In this document: positions 17,182-25,965 of the stretch, one piece after another
Numbering within the stretch: the stretch's first letter is position 1
Layout: each line of letters starts with the position of its first letter
Assembly (NCBI RefSeq): GCF_018687975.1
Contig: NZ_CP061310.1
Location: 992,001 to 1,056,000 of the forward strand
Direction: 5' to 3'
DNA length: 64,000 nucleotides
DNA from: Polynucleobacter sp. es-EL-1
GTDB lineage: Bacteria; Pseudomonadota; Gammaproteobacteria; Burkholderiales; Burkholderiaceae
Notes under the pieces: generated by a model
Seen by the model: the letters and a program-made list of their open reading frames with translations, nothing else
What the model was told of the DNA's origin: nothing
The model's database searches: none
Made by a program: the position numbers and the translations under genes

Positions 17182-18192
17182 TTAAACAGACATCAACGCT
17201 TTCGTTGCCCGAAGCATTTGACAACTGTAGCCCCATTCATTGTCATACCAAGATAATACTTTGACCAAATTACCATCTTTGGATACTCGTGTCTGCGTGC
17301 TATCAAAAATACTAGGTAGTGGATTATGATTAAAGTCAATGGATACCAGCGGCAAAGTGTTATATCCAAGCACTCCTTTGAGCGAGCCCTCACTGGCCTC
17401 TTTCAATAAAGCATTAACTTCATCTGCACTTGTTTTGCGAGTGGGGATAAAAGTTAAATCAACAACAGAAACATTAATGACGGGGACGCGCATAGCAAAA
17501 CCATCAAACTTACCTTGCAATTGAGGTAAAACAAGTCCAACCGCTTTAGCAGCGCCAGTTTTAGTAGGAATCATGCTCATCGTCGCAGAACGTGCCCGAC
17601 GCATATCCTTATGATAAACATCCGTTAATACCTGATCATTGGTATATGCATGAATAGTGGTCATTAAGCCAGACTCAATACCGATACTGTCTAATAGCGG
17701 CTTGACAATAGGAGCTAAGCAGTTCGTTGTACAGCTAGCATTTGAAACAACAATGTCTGATGGCTTTAATGATTGATGATTAACGCCATATACAATCGTA
17801 GCATCAACATCCTTTTCTCCAGGCGCTGAAATTAATACCTTTTTAGCCCCTTGTTCGATGTGCACCATAGCCTTTTCTTTGGACGTGAATACGCCGGAAC
17901 ATTCAAGGACTACGTCAACATCATATTCACCCCAAGGAGTCTCTTGAGGGTTGCGTGTAGAAAATATTTTGATCCGGTCGCCGTTGATGATCATGTGATC
18001 ACCATCAACCTCAACGGTGCCTGGAAAACGACCGTGGGCAGAATCGTATTGGGTTAAATGGGCATTCATATCAATTCCACCCAAACCATTAATTGCTACG
18101 ACTTTAATGTCATTAAATTTCTCTTCATAAATTGCCCGCAACATCATGCGCCCAATTCGTCCATATCCATTGATTGCCACTTTAATTGTCAT
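17182..18192 (-). CDS. cbbG: Glyceraldehyde-3-phosphate dehydrogenase, type I
   Basis: A 336-residue GAPDH. In the Calvin direction it reduces 1,3-bisphosphoglycerate to glyceraldehyde 3-phosphate. The NAD(P)-binding start is KVAINGYGRIGRMMLRA. The catalytic Cys154 is in SNASCTTNCLAPI, the partner His in the THAYTNDQ strand region, and the C terminus has WYDNEWGYSCQML. After the second beta strand the sequence has NGLGG rather than the usual NDL seen in strictly NAD-dependent enzymes, so NADP use is possible, but cofactor preference cannot be settled by eye. It lies 27 bases after cbbY in the minus-strand cbb operon. Confidence 0.95.
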   Translation of the reverse strand: MTIKVAINGYGRIGRMMLRAIYEEKFNDIKVVAINGLGGIDMNAHLTQYDSAHGRFPGTVEVDGDHMIINGDRIKIFSTRNPQETPWGEYDVDVVLECSGVFTSKEKAMVHIEQGAKKVLISAPGEKDVDATIVYGVNHQSLKPSDIVVSNASCTTNCLAPIVKPLLDSIGIESGLMTTIHAYTNDQVLTDVYHKDMRRARSATMSMIPTKTGAAKAVGLVLPQLQGKFDGFAMRVPVINVSVVDLTFIPTRKTSADEVNALLKEASEGSLKGVLGYNTLPLVSIDFNHNPLPSIFDSTQTRVSKDGNLVKVLSWYDNEWGYSCQMLRATKALMSV

Positions 18193-18219
18193 ATGTATTC
18201 TTACCTTTCAACACTAAAA

Positions 18220-18933
18220 TTAGTAACTAGGGCTCAACTGAGAAAAGTCATCAGCAATGACTTTGGCAAGGGAAAAGTCGCCATCAGAAAAAAATTGGCT
18301 TCGTACGACAAGTACGTCAATGCCTGCATTCCAAGCTGCCAGTAGGCCATTGCCCGAATCCTCTACAGCCATACAGGAACCTGGATCAGCCCCTAATTTT
18401 TTCATTGCTAGTAGATATGCCTGTGGGTCTGGCTTTTTAAGCTGCACATCCTCGCCACAGATCACCACTGCTGGCTCAGTTGAAATTTGACTTTCCAATA
18501 CCTGCTTCCACAAACTATCCCAATTGGACTGACTAGTTGTGGTCACTACACCCCATCGCTTTCCGTGAGCGGAAAGCTCATTGATAAACCATACCAAACC
18601 AGTCCTTGCTACCACAACCCCCTCTTGCATAAGCTGTGCATAAATCTGATTTTTAGCTAGGTGTACTTGCTTCAGAAGCTTGTCATCTGGGAGCCAAGAA
18701 GCGCCATTATTGCCGGCCTGCTCAATGGTATGTCGATAGTCTTTGAGGCGCTCAAACCCACCGGTTGTTTTTAGTAACTCCTTATAGGTTTGACTATCCC
18801 AATGCCAAGGAATGGAAAACTGTTTAAACGCAGCGTTAAAAGCGGGTAAATGCCCTAAGCCCTCTGTCTCAGCCATGGTGCCATCGACATCAAATAAAAT
18901 GTATTCATAAGGACTAAGGTCAATTTGCATCAT
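18220..18933 (-). CDS. cbbY: CbbY-type HAD phosphatase (probable xylulose-1,5-bisphosphate phosphatase)
   Basis: A 237-residue HAD-superfamily hydrolase. The nucleophile and acid are Asp15 and Asp17 in FDVDGTMAETE. A helical cap (about 20-90, with GFERLKDY) follows, then motif II VVTTTSQSN, the motif III Lys in QLKKPDPQAYLLA and motif IV AVEDSGNGLLAA. CbbY proteins in phototrophs and chemoautotrophs remove xylulose 1,5-bisphosphate, an inhibitory RuBisCO misfire product. It sits between cbbA and cbbG in the Calvin operon, with 20- and 27-base gaps, which supports that role. Confidence 0.9.
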   Translation of the reverse strand: MMQIDLSPYEYILFDVDGTMAETEGLGHLPAFNAAFKQFSIPWHWDSQTYKELLKTTGGFERLKDYRHTIEQAGNNGASWLPDDKLLKQVHLAKNQIYAQLMQEGVVVARTGLVWFINELSAHGKRWGVVTTTSQSNWDSLWKQVLESQISTEPAVVICGEDVQLKKPDPQAYLLAMKKLGADPGSCMAVEDSGNGLLAAWNAGIDVLVVRSQFFSDGDFSLAKVIADDFSQLSPSY

Positions 18934-18953
18934 TTAGCTTTAGTCACAATTGC

Positions 18954-20018
18954 TTAGTTCACAATTGCAGCTAACTCTCCTTTTGCATATTGAACTGCCA
19001 TGTTGTCCAAAGAAATTGTTTTGATCTTCGAAGCTTGACCAGCACTACCAAAGGCAATAAAACGGTCACGGCAGATATCTTTTGCTGCTGCAGTTGCCAC
19101 TTTGAAAAAAGCTCGCGGATCAAATTCTTCAGGTTTTTCTGCCATTAATTTACGCATTGCGCCTGTCATCGCCAAGCGGATATCAGTATCAATGTTAACT
19201 TTTCGCACTCCATTTTTAATTCCCTGGACTATTTCTTCAACTGGAACACCATAAGTTTCTTTAATTGCTCCACCATACTGTCGAATAATGGCAAGCCATT
19301 CTTGGGGAACACTCGATGAACCATGCATCACTAGATGCGTATTGGGGATGCGTTGATGAATTGCCTTAATCCGATCAATTGCCAAAATATCGCCAGTCGG
19401 AGGGCGACTAAATTTGTACGCGCCATGGCTTGTACCAATGGCAATTGCTAGAGCGTCCACTTGTGTCTCTTGAACAAAGCGGGCTGCCTCATCGGGATCT
19501 GTTAATAATTGAGAGTGATCCAAAACGCCTTCAGCACCAACGCCGTCTTCTTCACCGGCAGTTCCAGTTTCTAGAGAGCCTAAACAACCCAACTCTCCTT
19601 CGACAGAAACACCTACTGCATGCGCCATCTCTACGACTCGACGTGTGACACCGACGTTATAGTCATAGGTAGCTGGTGTTTTAGCATCAGCCATTAAGGA
19701 TCCGTCCATCATGACGCTCGAAAATCCGCTTCGAATAGACATTTGGCATACATCTGGAGATGATCCGTGATCCTGATGCAAACACACCGGGATATGAGGA
19801 TACTGTTCAGCAGCAGCTTGCACCATCAGGCGCAGAAATGCCTCCCCAGCATATTTTCTGGCGCCTGCTGAAGCCTGCAAAATAACCGGGCTATCTAGCT
19901 CATCTGCCGCCTGCATGATGGCATGGATTTGCTCCATATTATTAACATTGAATGCAGCAATTCCATATTGATGTTCAGCCGCATGATCAAGTAATTGTCT
20001 TAAAGAAATTAATGCCAT
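18954..20018 (-). CDS. cbbA: Fructose-bisphosphate aldolase class II, Calvin cycle subtype
   Basis: A 354-residue zinc-dependent aldolase. It condenses dihydroxyacetone phosphate with glyceraldehyde 3-phosphate (and with erythrose 4-phosphate to sedoheptulose bisphosphate). The N terminus MALISLRQLLDHAAEHQYG is typical of the CbbA subtype. Zinc ligands are in CLHQDHGSSPD and the second-half LVMHGSSSVP and VRKVNIDTDIRLA segments. The C-terminal CRDRFIAFGSAGQASKIK is also diagnostic. It sits 17 bases downstream of cbbK, within the minus-strand cbb operon, and may also be the only aldolase for gluconeogenesis; other copies could lie outside the window. Confidence 0.96.
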   Translation of the reverse strand: MALISLRQLLDHAAEHQYGIAAFNVNNMEQIHAIMQAADELDSPVILQASAGARKYAGEAFLRLMVQAAAEQYPHIPVCLHQDHGSSPDVCQMSIRSGFSSVMMDGSLMADAKTPATYDYNVGVTRRVVEMAHAVGVSVEGELGCLGSLETGTAGEEDGVGAEGVLDHSQLLTDPDEAARFVQETQVDALAIAIGTSHGAYKFSRPPTGDILAIDRIKAIHQRIPNTHLVMHGSSSVPQEWLAIIRQYGGAIKETYGVPVEEIVQGIKNGVRKVNIDTDIRLAMTGAMRKLMAEKPEEFDPRAFFKVATAAAKDICRDRFIAFGSAGQASKIKTISLDNMAVQYAKGELAAIVN

Positions 20019-20035
20019 ATTTACACCTCTGTAAT

Positions 20036-21220
20036 TTATTGGGTTGCTCTTTTAACTAAAATATCGACCGCAGGTAAGGTTTTTCCTTCCAAGAACTCTA
20101 GAAAGGCACCTCCCCCGGTTGATATGTAATCAATTTGATTGGCAATCTGGTACTTGCTGATTGCAGCTAGCGTATCTCCACCCCCGCCAATCGTAAATGC
20201 AGGTGAATGGGCAATTGCGGCAGCCAGCATTTTGGTTCCACCGCCAAATTGTTCAATCTCAAATACGCCAACAGGCCCATTCCAGACGATCGTTCCAGCA
20301 TTAGAAATAATCATGGCAAGCTTAGCTGCTGTTCGCGGCCCAATATCCAAAATCATGTCATCTGACTGAACTTCTTCGGCCATGACTTTGTTTGCTCGTG
20401 CTTGAGATGAAAATTCGTTGGCAACAATCACATCATTTGGAATGGGAACCTCAGCGCCTCGCTTAGCCATGATGGCCATGATTTCTTTTGCTTCATCAAC
20501 GAGATTAGGTTCTGCCAAAGACTTTCCAATTGGCAGACCCATTGCAAGCATAAAAGTGTTTGCAATACCACCACCCACAATCAGTTGATCTACTTTTTCA
20601 GCAAGGGATTTTAGGATTGTTAACTTTGTAGAAACTTTTGAGCCTGCAACAATCGCAACCAATGGTCGCTGCGGATTTTGAAAAGCTAAGCCTAAGGCAT
20701 CTAGTTCTGCTGCCATTAATGGTCCGGCGCAAGCAATCGGAGCGTATTGTGCTATCCCATAGGTTGTTGCTTCAGCGCGGTGCGCCGTACCAAAAGCATC
20801 ATTTACATAGACATCGCATAATGACGCCATTTTCTTTGCCAGCGCATCATCATTTTTTTTCTCACCTACATTAATACGACAGTTCTCTAGCAGTACCACC
20901 TCACCAGGATTCACTTTTACGCCATTCTCGACCCAGTTTGTAATAAGAGAAACCTTACGCCCTAACAGATCTGCAATTCGCAATGCAATAGGGCCTAGCG
21001 TTTCTTCTGGGTTTAGCTCACCCTCAACCGGTCTACCCAGATGAGAAGTCACCATCACTGCTGCACCTTCAGATAAAGCATGTTGAATTGCCGGGATCGA
21101 TGCTCTGATACGGGTGTCGTCCATAATGACGCCAACATCGTTTTGTGGCACATTCAGATCGGCGCGGATAAAAACCCGTTTACCTTTTAAATCAATGTCT
21201 GTCATTCGTAAGAATTTCAT
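20036..21220 (-). CDS. cbbK: Phosphoglycerate kinase
   Basis: A 394-residue kinase that makes 1,3-bisphosphoglycerate from 3-phosphoglycerate and ATP in the Calvin cycle. Substrate-binding motifs RVFIRADLNVPQ (Asp/Asn), TSHLGRPVEGE and FGTAHRAEA are in the N domain. The C domain has the hinge, VAIVAGSKVSTK, NGPVGVFE, and the nucleotide loop TIGGGGDTLAAI with YISTGGGAFLEFLEGK at the end. Its start overlaps the cbbZ stop by 4 bases (ATGA-type coupling), showing the two are one transcript. Confidence 0.96.
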   Translation of the reverse strand: MKFLRMTDIDLKGKRVFIRADLNVPQNDVGVIMDDTRIRASIPAIQHALSEGAAVMVTSHLGRPVEGELNPEETLGPIALRIADLLGRKVSLITNWVENGVKVNPGEVVLLENCRINVGEKKNDDALAKKMASLCDVYVNDAFGTAHRAEATTYGIAQYAPIACAGPLMAAELDALGLAFQNPQRPLVAIVAGSKVSTKLTILKSLAEKVDQLIVGGGIANTFMLAMGLPIGKSLAEPNLVDEAKEIMAIMAKRGAEVPIPNDVIVANEFSSQARANKVMAEEVQSDDMILDIGPRTAAKLAMIISNAGTIVWNGPVGVFEIEQFGGGTKMLAAAIAHSPAFTIGGGGDTLAAISKYQIANQIDYISTGGGAFLEFLEGKTLPAVDILVKRATQ

Positions 21221-21876
21221 TGAATTCCCCGAAAGTAATTAGGCACATCAGAAATATCTTCTACCAGACGATCAGGATCAGACATTGAGATTGGACGCCC
21301 ATGGTTATAACCATAAGGTACAGCCCAGCACACAATTCCAGCTGCTTTTGCGGTAGCAACATCAATTTCAGAATCACCAACAAAGAGACTATGCCCTGGA
21401 GATGAATTCAGGGTATGAATACAGTGCTCAATCACACCAGGGTGAGGCTTTTTAAATGGCAAAGTATCACCACAAATCACCATATCAAAGTATTGATTGA
21501 GATCGTATTTCTGCAAGATGCGCTCGGTAAATTTAGTTTCTTTATTGGTAATAATGGCTTGCTTAACCCCAATGGACTGCACCTGCTCCAAAGTTTCGAT
21601 AACTTTAGGAAAAAACTGGCTACAAGTTCCTGCGGTATTGCCATAATGAATCATGAAGCGATGCATGACCTCAGTCCACGGCACTGATTTATCTCCTGCA
21701 TTAGCTGCCCAAGCCTGCTCCATTAGCCAGCCAGTACCATGACCAATCCAACGACGAACATCCGCCTCATCAACATGACGGCAAGAAAAATCCTCTAGGG
21801 TGAGATTTACTGCTTGGGTAATTTCAGTGGCAGTATCTAAGAGCGTGCCGTCAAGATCGTACATTACTAAAGCCAT
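21217..21876 (-). CDS. cbbZ: Phosphoglycolate phosphatase
   Basis: A 219-residue HAD phosphatase. It dephosphorylates 2-phosphoglycolate, made when RuBisCO uses O2. Motif I is MYDLDGTLLDT, with Asp7 and Asp9. The cap helix carries VRRWIGHGTGWLMEQA, motif II is AIITNKETKF, motif III FKKPHPG and motif IV LFVGDSEIDVATAKAAG. It starts 9 bases after cbbT and overlaps cbbK by 4 bases. A photorespiratory phosphatase in the operon fits a form II enzyme, which discriminates poorly against O2. Confidence 0.93.
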   Translation of the reverse strand: MALVMYDLDGTLLDTATEITQAVNLTLEDFSCRHVDEADVRRWIGHGTGWLMEQAWAANAGDKSVPWTEVMHRFMIHYGNTAGTCSQFFPKVIETLEQVQSIGVKQAIITNKETKFTERILQKYDLNQYFDMVICGDTLPFKKPHPGVIEHCIHTLNSSPGHSLFVGDSEIDVATAKAAGIVCWAVPYGYNHGRPISMSDPDRLVEDISDVPNYFRGIQ

Positions 21877-21885
21877 GATTACCCC

Positions 21886-23877
21886 CTATACGCTTGCAAC
21901 TAATCGATCAACCGTTAAGCCCAATAGCTCATATACAGCCGGTGCCGGGGCTGACTCACCAAAGCGATTGATACCGACAACTTCACCTTCTAAGCCAACG
22001 TATTTACGCCAAAAATCCGGATGACCTGCCTCAATGGCAATGCGCTTAATTCCTTTAGGCAATACCTTTTCTTTCCACTGGGCATCCTGCTCATCAAATA
22101 ATGCTGTGCAAGGCATCGATACAATGCGTACATGTCGACCAAGCGCGTGCAATTTTTCTTGGGCTTGCATGGCCAAGCTAACTTCAGATCCCGTAGCAAT
22201 AAATACGGCCTCTGGGCTAGCTGCGCAGTCAGAAAGAATATATCCACCCCTCAAAATATCGTGTGCCTGCACTCTTTCACCTGAATACTGTGGCAGATTT
22301 TGACGGGATAAGAATAGCGCTGCCGGGCCATCTTTCCTCTCAATAGATTCGATCCATGCCACGGCTGTTTCAAAGCCATCACATGGGCGCCACAAATGTA
22401 AGCCTGGAATTAAACGAAGACTGGATGCATGCTCAATCGGTTGATGGGTCGGTCCATCCTCCCCCAAGCCAATAGAATCATGCGTTAATACATAGATGAC
22501 TCTTTGCTTCATCAACGCACTCATGCGCATTCCGTTGCGTGCGTAATCTGAGAATACGGCAAAAGTACCGCCATAAGGAATTAAGCCACGATGTAAAGCA
22601 ATACCGTTCATGATGGCACTCATACCAAACTCGCGCACACCATAGGAAAGGTAGTTAATATCTTCATCCTGATGTGTGTGCCAGGCTTTACTGGTTTTTC
22701 CAGCAGTTAAATTAGAGCCTGTTAAATCTGCTGATCCACCTAAAAGCTCTGGGATGCCAGCAACTAAAATATCAAGCGCTTGCTGTGAAGATTTGCGACT
22801 TGCTGTTGGAGCTGAAATCGATTTAGCGAAGTCTAAAAGACTAGATTTGGTTTGAGCCCAATTACTTGGCAACTCCTCGCGCATAACTCGCATAAATTCC
22901 GCAGCCAAATCTGGAAATGCGCTTGCATAGCTACTAAATTGACGATTCCATTCTGATTGGGCACTTTGACCCGCTTCAATAGCACTCCAAGCCGATTGAA
23001 TGTCTGCCGGAATCTCAAAAGGAGCATATGGCCAATGCAATTTTTCTCTGGTTGCAGCCGCTTCTTTCTCACCCAATGGCGCCCCATGCACATCATGGGT
23101 ACCAGCCATATTTGGAGAGCCCCAACCAATCGTGGTTTTGCAGATAATGAGATTCGGTTTAGCTGTCTGTTGTTTAGCCAAAGTAATTGCGTCTTGAATC
23201 TGACTGGCATCATGGCCATCAATTGGGCCAATGACATTCCAACCATAAGACTTAAATCTCATAGCAGTATCGTCTTTAAACCAGCCCTCTACATGACCAT
23301 CAATTGAAATCCCATTGTCATCATAGAAACAAATGAGTTTATTGAGACCCCAAACACCAGCTAGTGAACAAGCTTCATGACTGATGCCTTCCATGAGACA
23401 ACCATCTCCCATAAACGCATAAGTGCGATGATTGATGACTTCATGATTTGGCCGATTAAAGCGTTTTGCAAGTATTTTTTCAGCTAGCGCCATACCAATT
23501 GCATTTGCTATGCCTTGACCTAGAGGACCAGTTGTCGTTTCTACTCCAGGGGTGATATCTACTTCAGGATGTCCAGCAGTGATGGAATGAAGTTGGCGAA
23601 ACTTCTTAATATCCTCAATGGTGACAGCGTAACCCGTGAGATGAAGCAAAGAATAAAGCAACATCGAGCCATGACCATTAGAGAGAACGAAACGATCGCG
23701 ATTGGGCCAGCGTGGATCTGCAGGATTGTGCTTCAGATGTTTACGCCATAAAACTTCAGCAATATCAGCCATTCCCATGGGTGCACCAGGATGGCCAGAT
23801 TTAGATTTTTCTACTGCATCAATAGATAAAAAACGGATTGCATTGGCTAATCTTCTATCTTGAGTAATTGAGGTCAT
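21886..23877 (-). CDS. cbbT: Transketolase
   Basis: A 663-residue thiamine diphosphate enzyme that moves two-carbon ketol units between sugar phosphates in the Calvin and pentose phosphate pathways. N-terminal ANAIRFLSIDAVEKSKSGHP, LSNGHGSMLLYSLLHL, TGPLGQGIANAIGMA and the ThDP/Mg motif GDGCLMEGISHEA (GDG...N-type) are present. The middle domain has YGVREFGMSAIMNGIALH and THDSIGLGEDGPTHQP with catalytic His and Glu. The C-terminal domain is complete. It lies between cbbP and cbbZ, with 22- and 9-base gaps. No second transketolase is in the window. Confidence 0.96.
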   Translation of the reverse strand: MTSITQDRRLANAIRFLSIDAVEKSKSGHPGAPMGMADIAEVLWRKHLKHNPADPRWPNRDRFVLSNGHGSMLLYSLLHLTGYAVTIEDIKKFRQLHSITAGHPEVDITPGVETTTGPLGQGIANAIGMALAEKILAKRFNRPNHEVINHRTYAFMGDGCLMEGISHEACSLAGVWGLNKLICFYDDNGISIDGHVEGWFKDDTAMRFKSYGWNVIGPIDGHDASQIQDAITLAKQQTAKPNLIICKTTIGWGSPNMAGTHDVHGAPLGEKEAAATREKLHWPYAPFEIPADIQSAWSAIEAGQSAQSEWNRQFSSYASAFPDLAAEFMRVMREELPSNWAQTKSSLLDFAKSISAPTASRKSSQQALDILVAGIPELLGGSADLTGSNLTAGKTSKAWHTHQDEDINYLSYGVREFGMSAIMNGIALHRGLIPYGGTFAVFSDYARNGMRMSALMKQRVIYVLTHDSIGLGEDGPTHQPIEHASSLRLIPGLHLWRPCDGFETAVAWIESIERKDGPAALFLSRQNLPQYSGERVQAHDILRGGYILSDCAASPEAVFIATGSEVSLAMQAQEKLHALGRHVRIVSMPCTALFDEQDAQWKEKVLPKGIKRIAIEAGHPDFWRKYVGLEGEVVGINRFGESAPAPAVYELLGLTVDRLVASV

Positions 23878-23899
23878 AAAGACTTTCTAAGTAATGAGG

Positions 23900-24772
23900 T
23901 TATGCCCGACGCTTTAAATCCATTAAACGCAGAATCATCGGCGTGAAAATCAATTGCATTGCAAGTCCCATCTTGCCGCCAGGAATCACCAGCGTGTTTG
24001 GTCTTGTCATCATGGATCCCCCTAACATGGAGATCAAGTATGGAAAGTCAATTCCCTTGGGGTTTGCAAAGCGGATAACCACCATGCTTTCATCTGCGCT
24101 AGGAATATCTTTTGCAATGAAAGGATTAGATGTATCCACAGTTGGTACGCGTTGAAAATTAACATGCGTTTTTGAAAATTGGGGGCAGATGTACTTCATG
24201 TAATCCGGCATCCGACGCAAAATCGTATCGACCACCGCATCTTGAGAGTATCCGCGCATATTTTGATCGCGATGCAGTTTCTGAATCCATTCCAAATTGA
24301 TAATAGGAACTACTCCAACCAATAAATCAACATGCTTAGCAACGTTAGCTTCATTGCCAACATAGGCACCATGCAATCCCTCATAAAATAAAAGATCCGC
24401 TCCTGGCTCCATTTCTTGCCAAGGAGTAAAAGTTCCAGGCTCTTGCTTAAATTCAGCACCCTCTGCCGCATCATGAATATATTTGCGGTACTTTCCCAAT
24501 CCAGTCTCGCCAAACGTCTTGAAGATACCCTCCAGTTCGGCCAATAAATTAGCCTCTGGACCAAAATGGCTAAAGTGATTATTTCCGCTAGCAATTTCCT
24601 TTTTCATTTGCTCGCGCATCGACATACGATCGTAGCGATGCATCGAATCACCCTCTAAGACTTGGGCTTTAATACCGTCACGCCTAAAGATGTGTTGGAA
24701 ACTTTTCATCACCGTTGTCGTACCAGCACCAGATGAGCCTGTCACTGCAACAATTGGAAATTTAATAGACAT
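23900..24772 (-). CDS. cbbP: Phosphoribulokinase, proteobacterial type
   Basis: A 290-residue kinase that phosphorylates ribulose 5-phosphate to ribulose 1,5-bisphosphate. With RuBisCO it is one of the two enzymes specific to the Calvin cycle. The P-loop is GSSGAGTT at residues 12-19. It has the bacterial-type signature GDSMHRYDRMSMREQM, with catalytic Asp and His, plus NHFSHFGPEANLL and LLFYEGLHGAYV. The length matches the allosteric proteobacterial (type I) enzyme rather than the plant/cyanobacterial one. It sits 21 bases after cbbF as second gene of the minus-strand operon. Confidence 0.97.
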   Translation of the reverse strand: MSIKFPIVAVTGSSGAGTTTVMKSFQHIFRRDGIKAQVLEGDSMHRYDRMSMREQMKKEIASGNNHFSHFGPEANLLAELEGIFKTFGETGLGKYRKYIHDAAEGAEFKQEPGTFTPWQEMEPGADLLFYEGLHGAYVGNEANVAKHVDLLVGVVPIINLEWIQKLHRDQNMRGYSQDAVVDTILRRMPDYMKYICPQFSKTHVNFQRVPTVDTSNPFIAKDIPSADESMVVIRFANPKGIDFPYLISMLGGSMMTRPNTLVIPGGKMGLAMQLIFTPMILRLMDLKRRA

Positions 24773-24793
24773 ACTTAAATCCTTTAGGAAAAA

Positions 24794-25855
24794 TTAACGG
24801 TATAAGGAACGATCGCTAAATAAGGGTGATGAATATTGGCTATCAGCACCACTATCGTATTCACGGTGATATTTCTCGATACGCTCTACTTCATTACGTG
24901 ATCCCACCACTACAGGAATACGTTGATGAATATTCTCTGGCTGCACATCCATAATCCGTGCTCTTCCGGTTGACCCCAAGCCGCCAGCCTGCTCAATCAC
25001 AAAACTCATAGGATTGGCTTCATACATCAAGCGCAGACGGCCCGGACGGCTTGCATCTTTTGTATCTTTTGGGTACATGAAGACACCACCACGCATGAGG
25101 ATGCGATGAACGTCCGCAACCATACTAGCGATCCAGCGCATATTGAAGTCACGACCACGAATATCCGTTTTTCCAGCCTTACATTCCATGACATAGCGAT
25201 GAATGGGCGGCTCCCAAAAACGCTCATTACTAGTGTTAATCGCAAATTCACTGGTATCTGCGGGAATTTGAATATCTGGATGGGTCAAGACAAAATTGCC
25301 AACCTCACGATCTAGTGTGAAGCCATGCGTCCCCTTGCCTACCGTAATGACCAACATTGTTGAAGGGCCATAAATTGCATAACCTGCAGCCAATTGTTTT
25401 GTACCAGGCTGAAGATAGTCGCCCATCTCTGGCTCTCTACCTTTTGGCGCCTCGAGAATGGAGAAGATAGATCCCACTGAAACATTCACATCAATATTGG
25501 ATGAACCATCTAAGGGATCAAAGACCGCTAGAAATGGTCCACGATTTTGAGGGTCTGTTACGGGGATAGGTTCATCGTTTTCTTCTGATGCTAGACCGGC
25601 AACTAAGCCACCCAGTTGAAAAGTATTAATAAAGGCTTGATCGGAGAGAACATCGAGCTTCTTCTGAGTTTCACCCTGAATATTCTCCGTCTCTAAACTA
25701 CCCAAAATATCTGCGAGACCACCCTTTGCTGTCATAGAGGAAATCGCTTTTACGGCAGCTGCGACATCTACGAGCAAAGCTGCGAGATCGCTTTTCCCCT
25801 CAGCTTGGAGCTGTTGGATTAAGAATTTTGATAATGTAGTCCGGCCTAAATGCAT
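24794..25855 (-). CDS. cbbF: Fructose-1,6-bisphosphatase class 1
   Basis: A 353-residue metal-dependent bisphosphatase that acts on fructose 1,6-bisphosphate (often also sedoheptulose 1,7-bisphosphate) in the Calvin cycle and gluconeogenesis. N-terminal LGRTTLSKFLIQQLQ, GLVAGLASEENDEP, the metal-binding FDPLDGSSNIDVNVSVGSIF, GYAIYGPSTMLVI and GGVFMYPKD are all class 1 signatures. It is the first gene of the minus-strand operon, transcribed away from cbbR with 110 bases between the two start codons. That is the usual place for CbbR control. Confidence 0.96.
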   Translation of the reverse strand: MHLGRTTLSKFLIQQLQAEGKSDLAALLVDVAAAVKAISSMTAKGGLADILGSLETENIQGETQKKLDVLSDQAFINTFQLGGLVAGLASEENDEPIPVTDPQNRGPFLAVFDPLDGSSNIDVNVSVGSIFSILEAPKGREPEMGDYLQPGTKQLAAGYAIYGPSTMLVITVGKGTHGFTLDREVGNFVLTHPDIQIPADTSEFAINTSNERFWEPPIHRYVMECKAGKTDIRGRDFNMRWIASMVADVHRILMRGGVFMYPKDTKDASRPGRLRLMYEANPMSFVIEQAGGLGSTGRARIMDVQPENIHQRIPVVVGSRNEVERIEKYHREYDSGADSQYSSPLFSDRSLYR

Positions 25856-25894
25856 GCCAATTCCCCTTGCAATAACGTGGTCATGAAATCAATG

Positions 25895-25926
25895 TAGTGA
25901 TAGAAAACCATAAAATCCAATCACTA
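25895..25926. promoter_or_regulatory. Inverted repeat TAGTGAT-N18-ATCACTA in the cbbF/cbbR divergent region
   Basis: Perfect 7-base arms at 25895-25901 and 25920-25926, whose centres are about 25 bases apart, lie in the 110-base gap between divergent cbbF and cbbR. On the minus strand, TTGGAT (25915-25920) and TACATT (25891-25896), 18 bases apart, could be the cbbF -35 and -10. The repeat would frame this promoter, as expected for a LysR-type regulator. This is an inference from placement only. Confidence 0.35.
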
Positions 25927-25965
25927 ATATTTACTTATTCATTAGGTTTAGCTGATAATTGGGAA

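Noticed and set aside
22833..23246. A 137-codon open frame within the transketolase gene in another frame
   Set aside because: It lies wholly inside cbbT, has no ribosome site or family resemblance, and its composition is what an out-of-frame reading would give.
25897..25965. Upstream extension of cbbR by 23 codons
   Set aside because: It would cover the divergent promoter region and precede the HTH with an unrelated tail; ATG 25966 starts exactly at the usual LysR N terminus.
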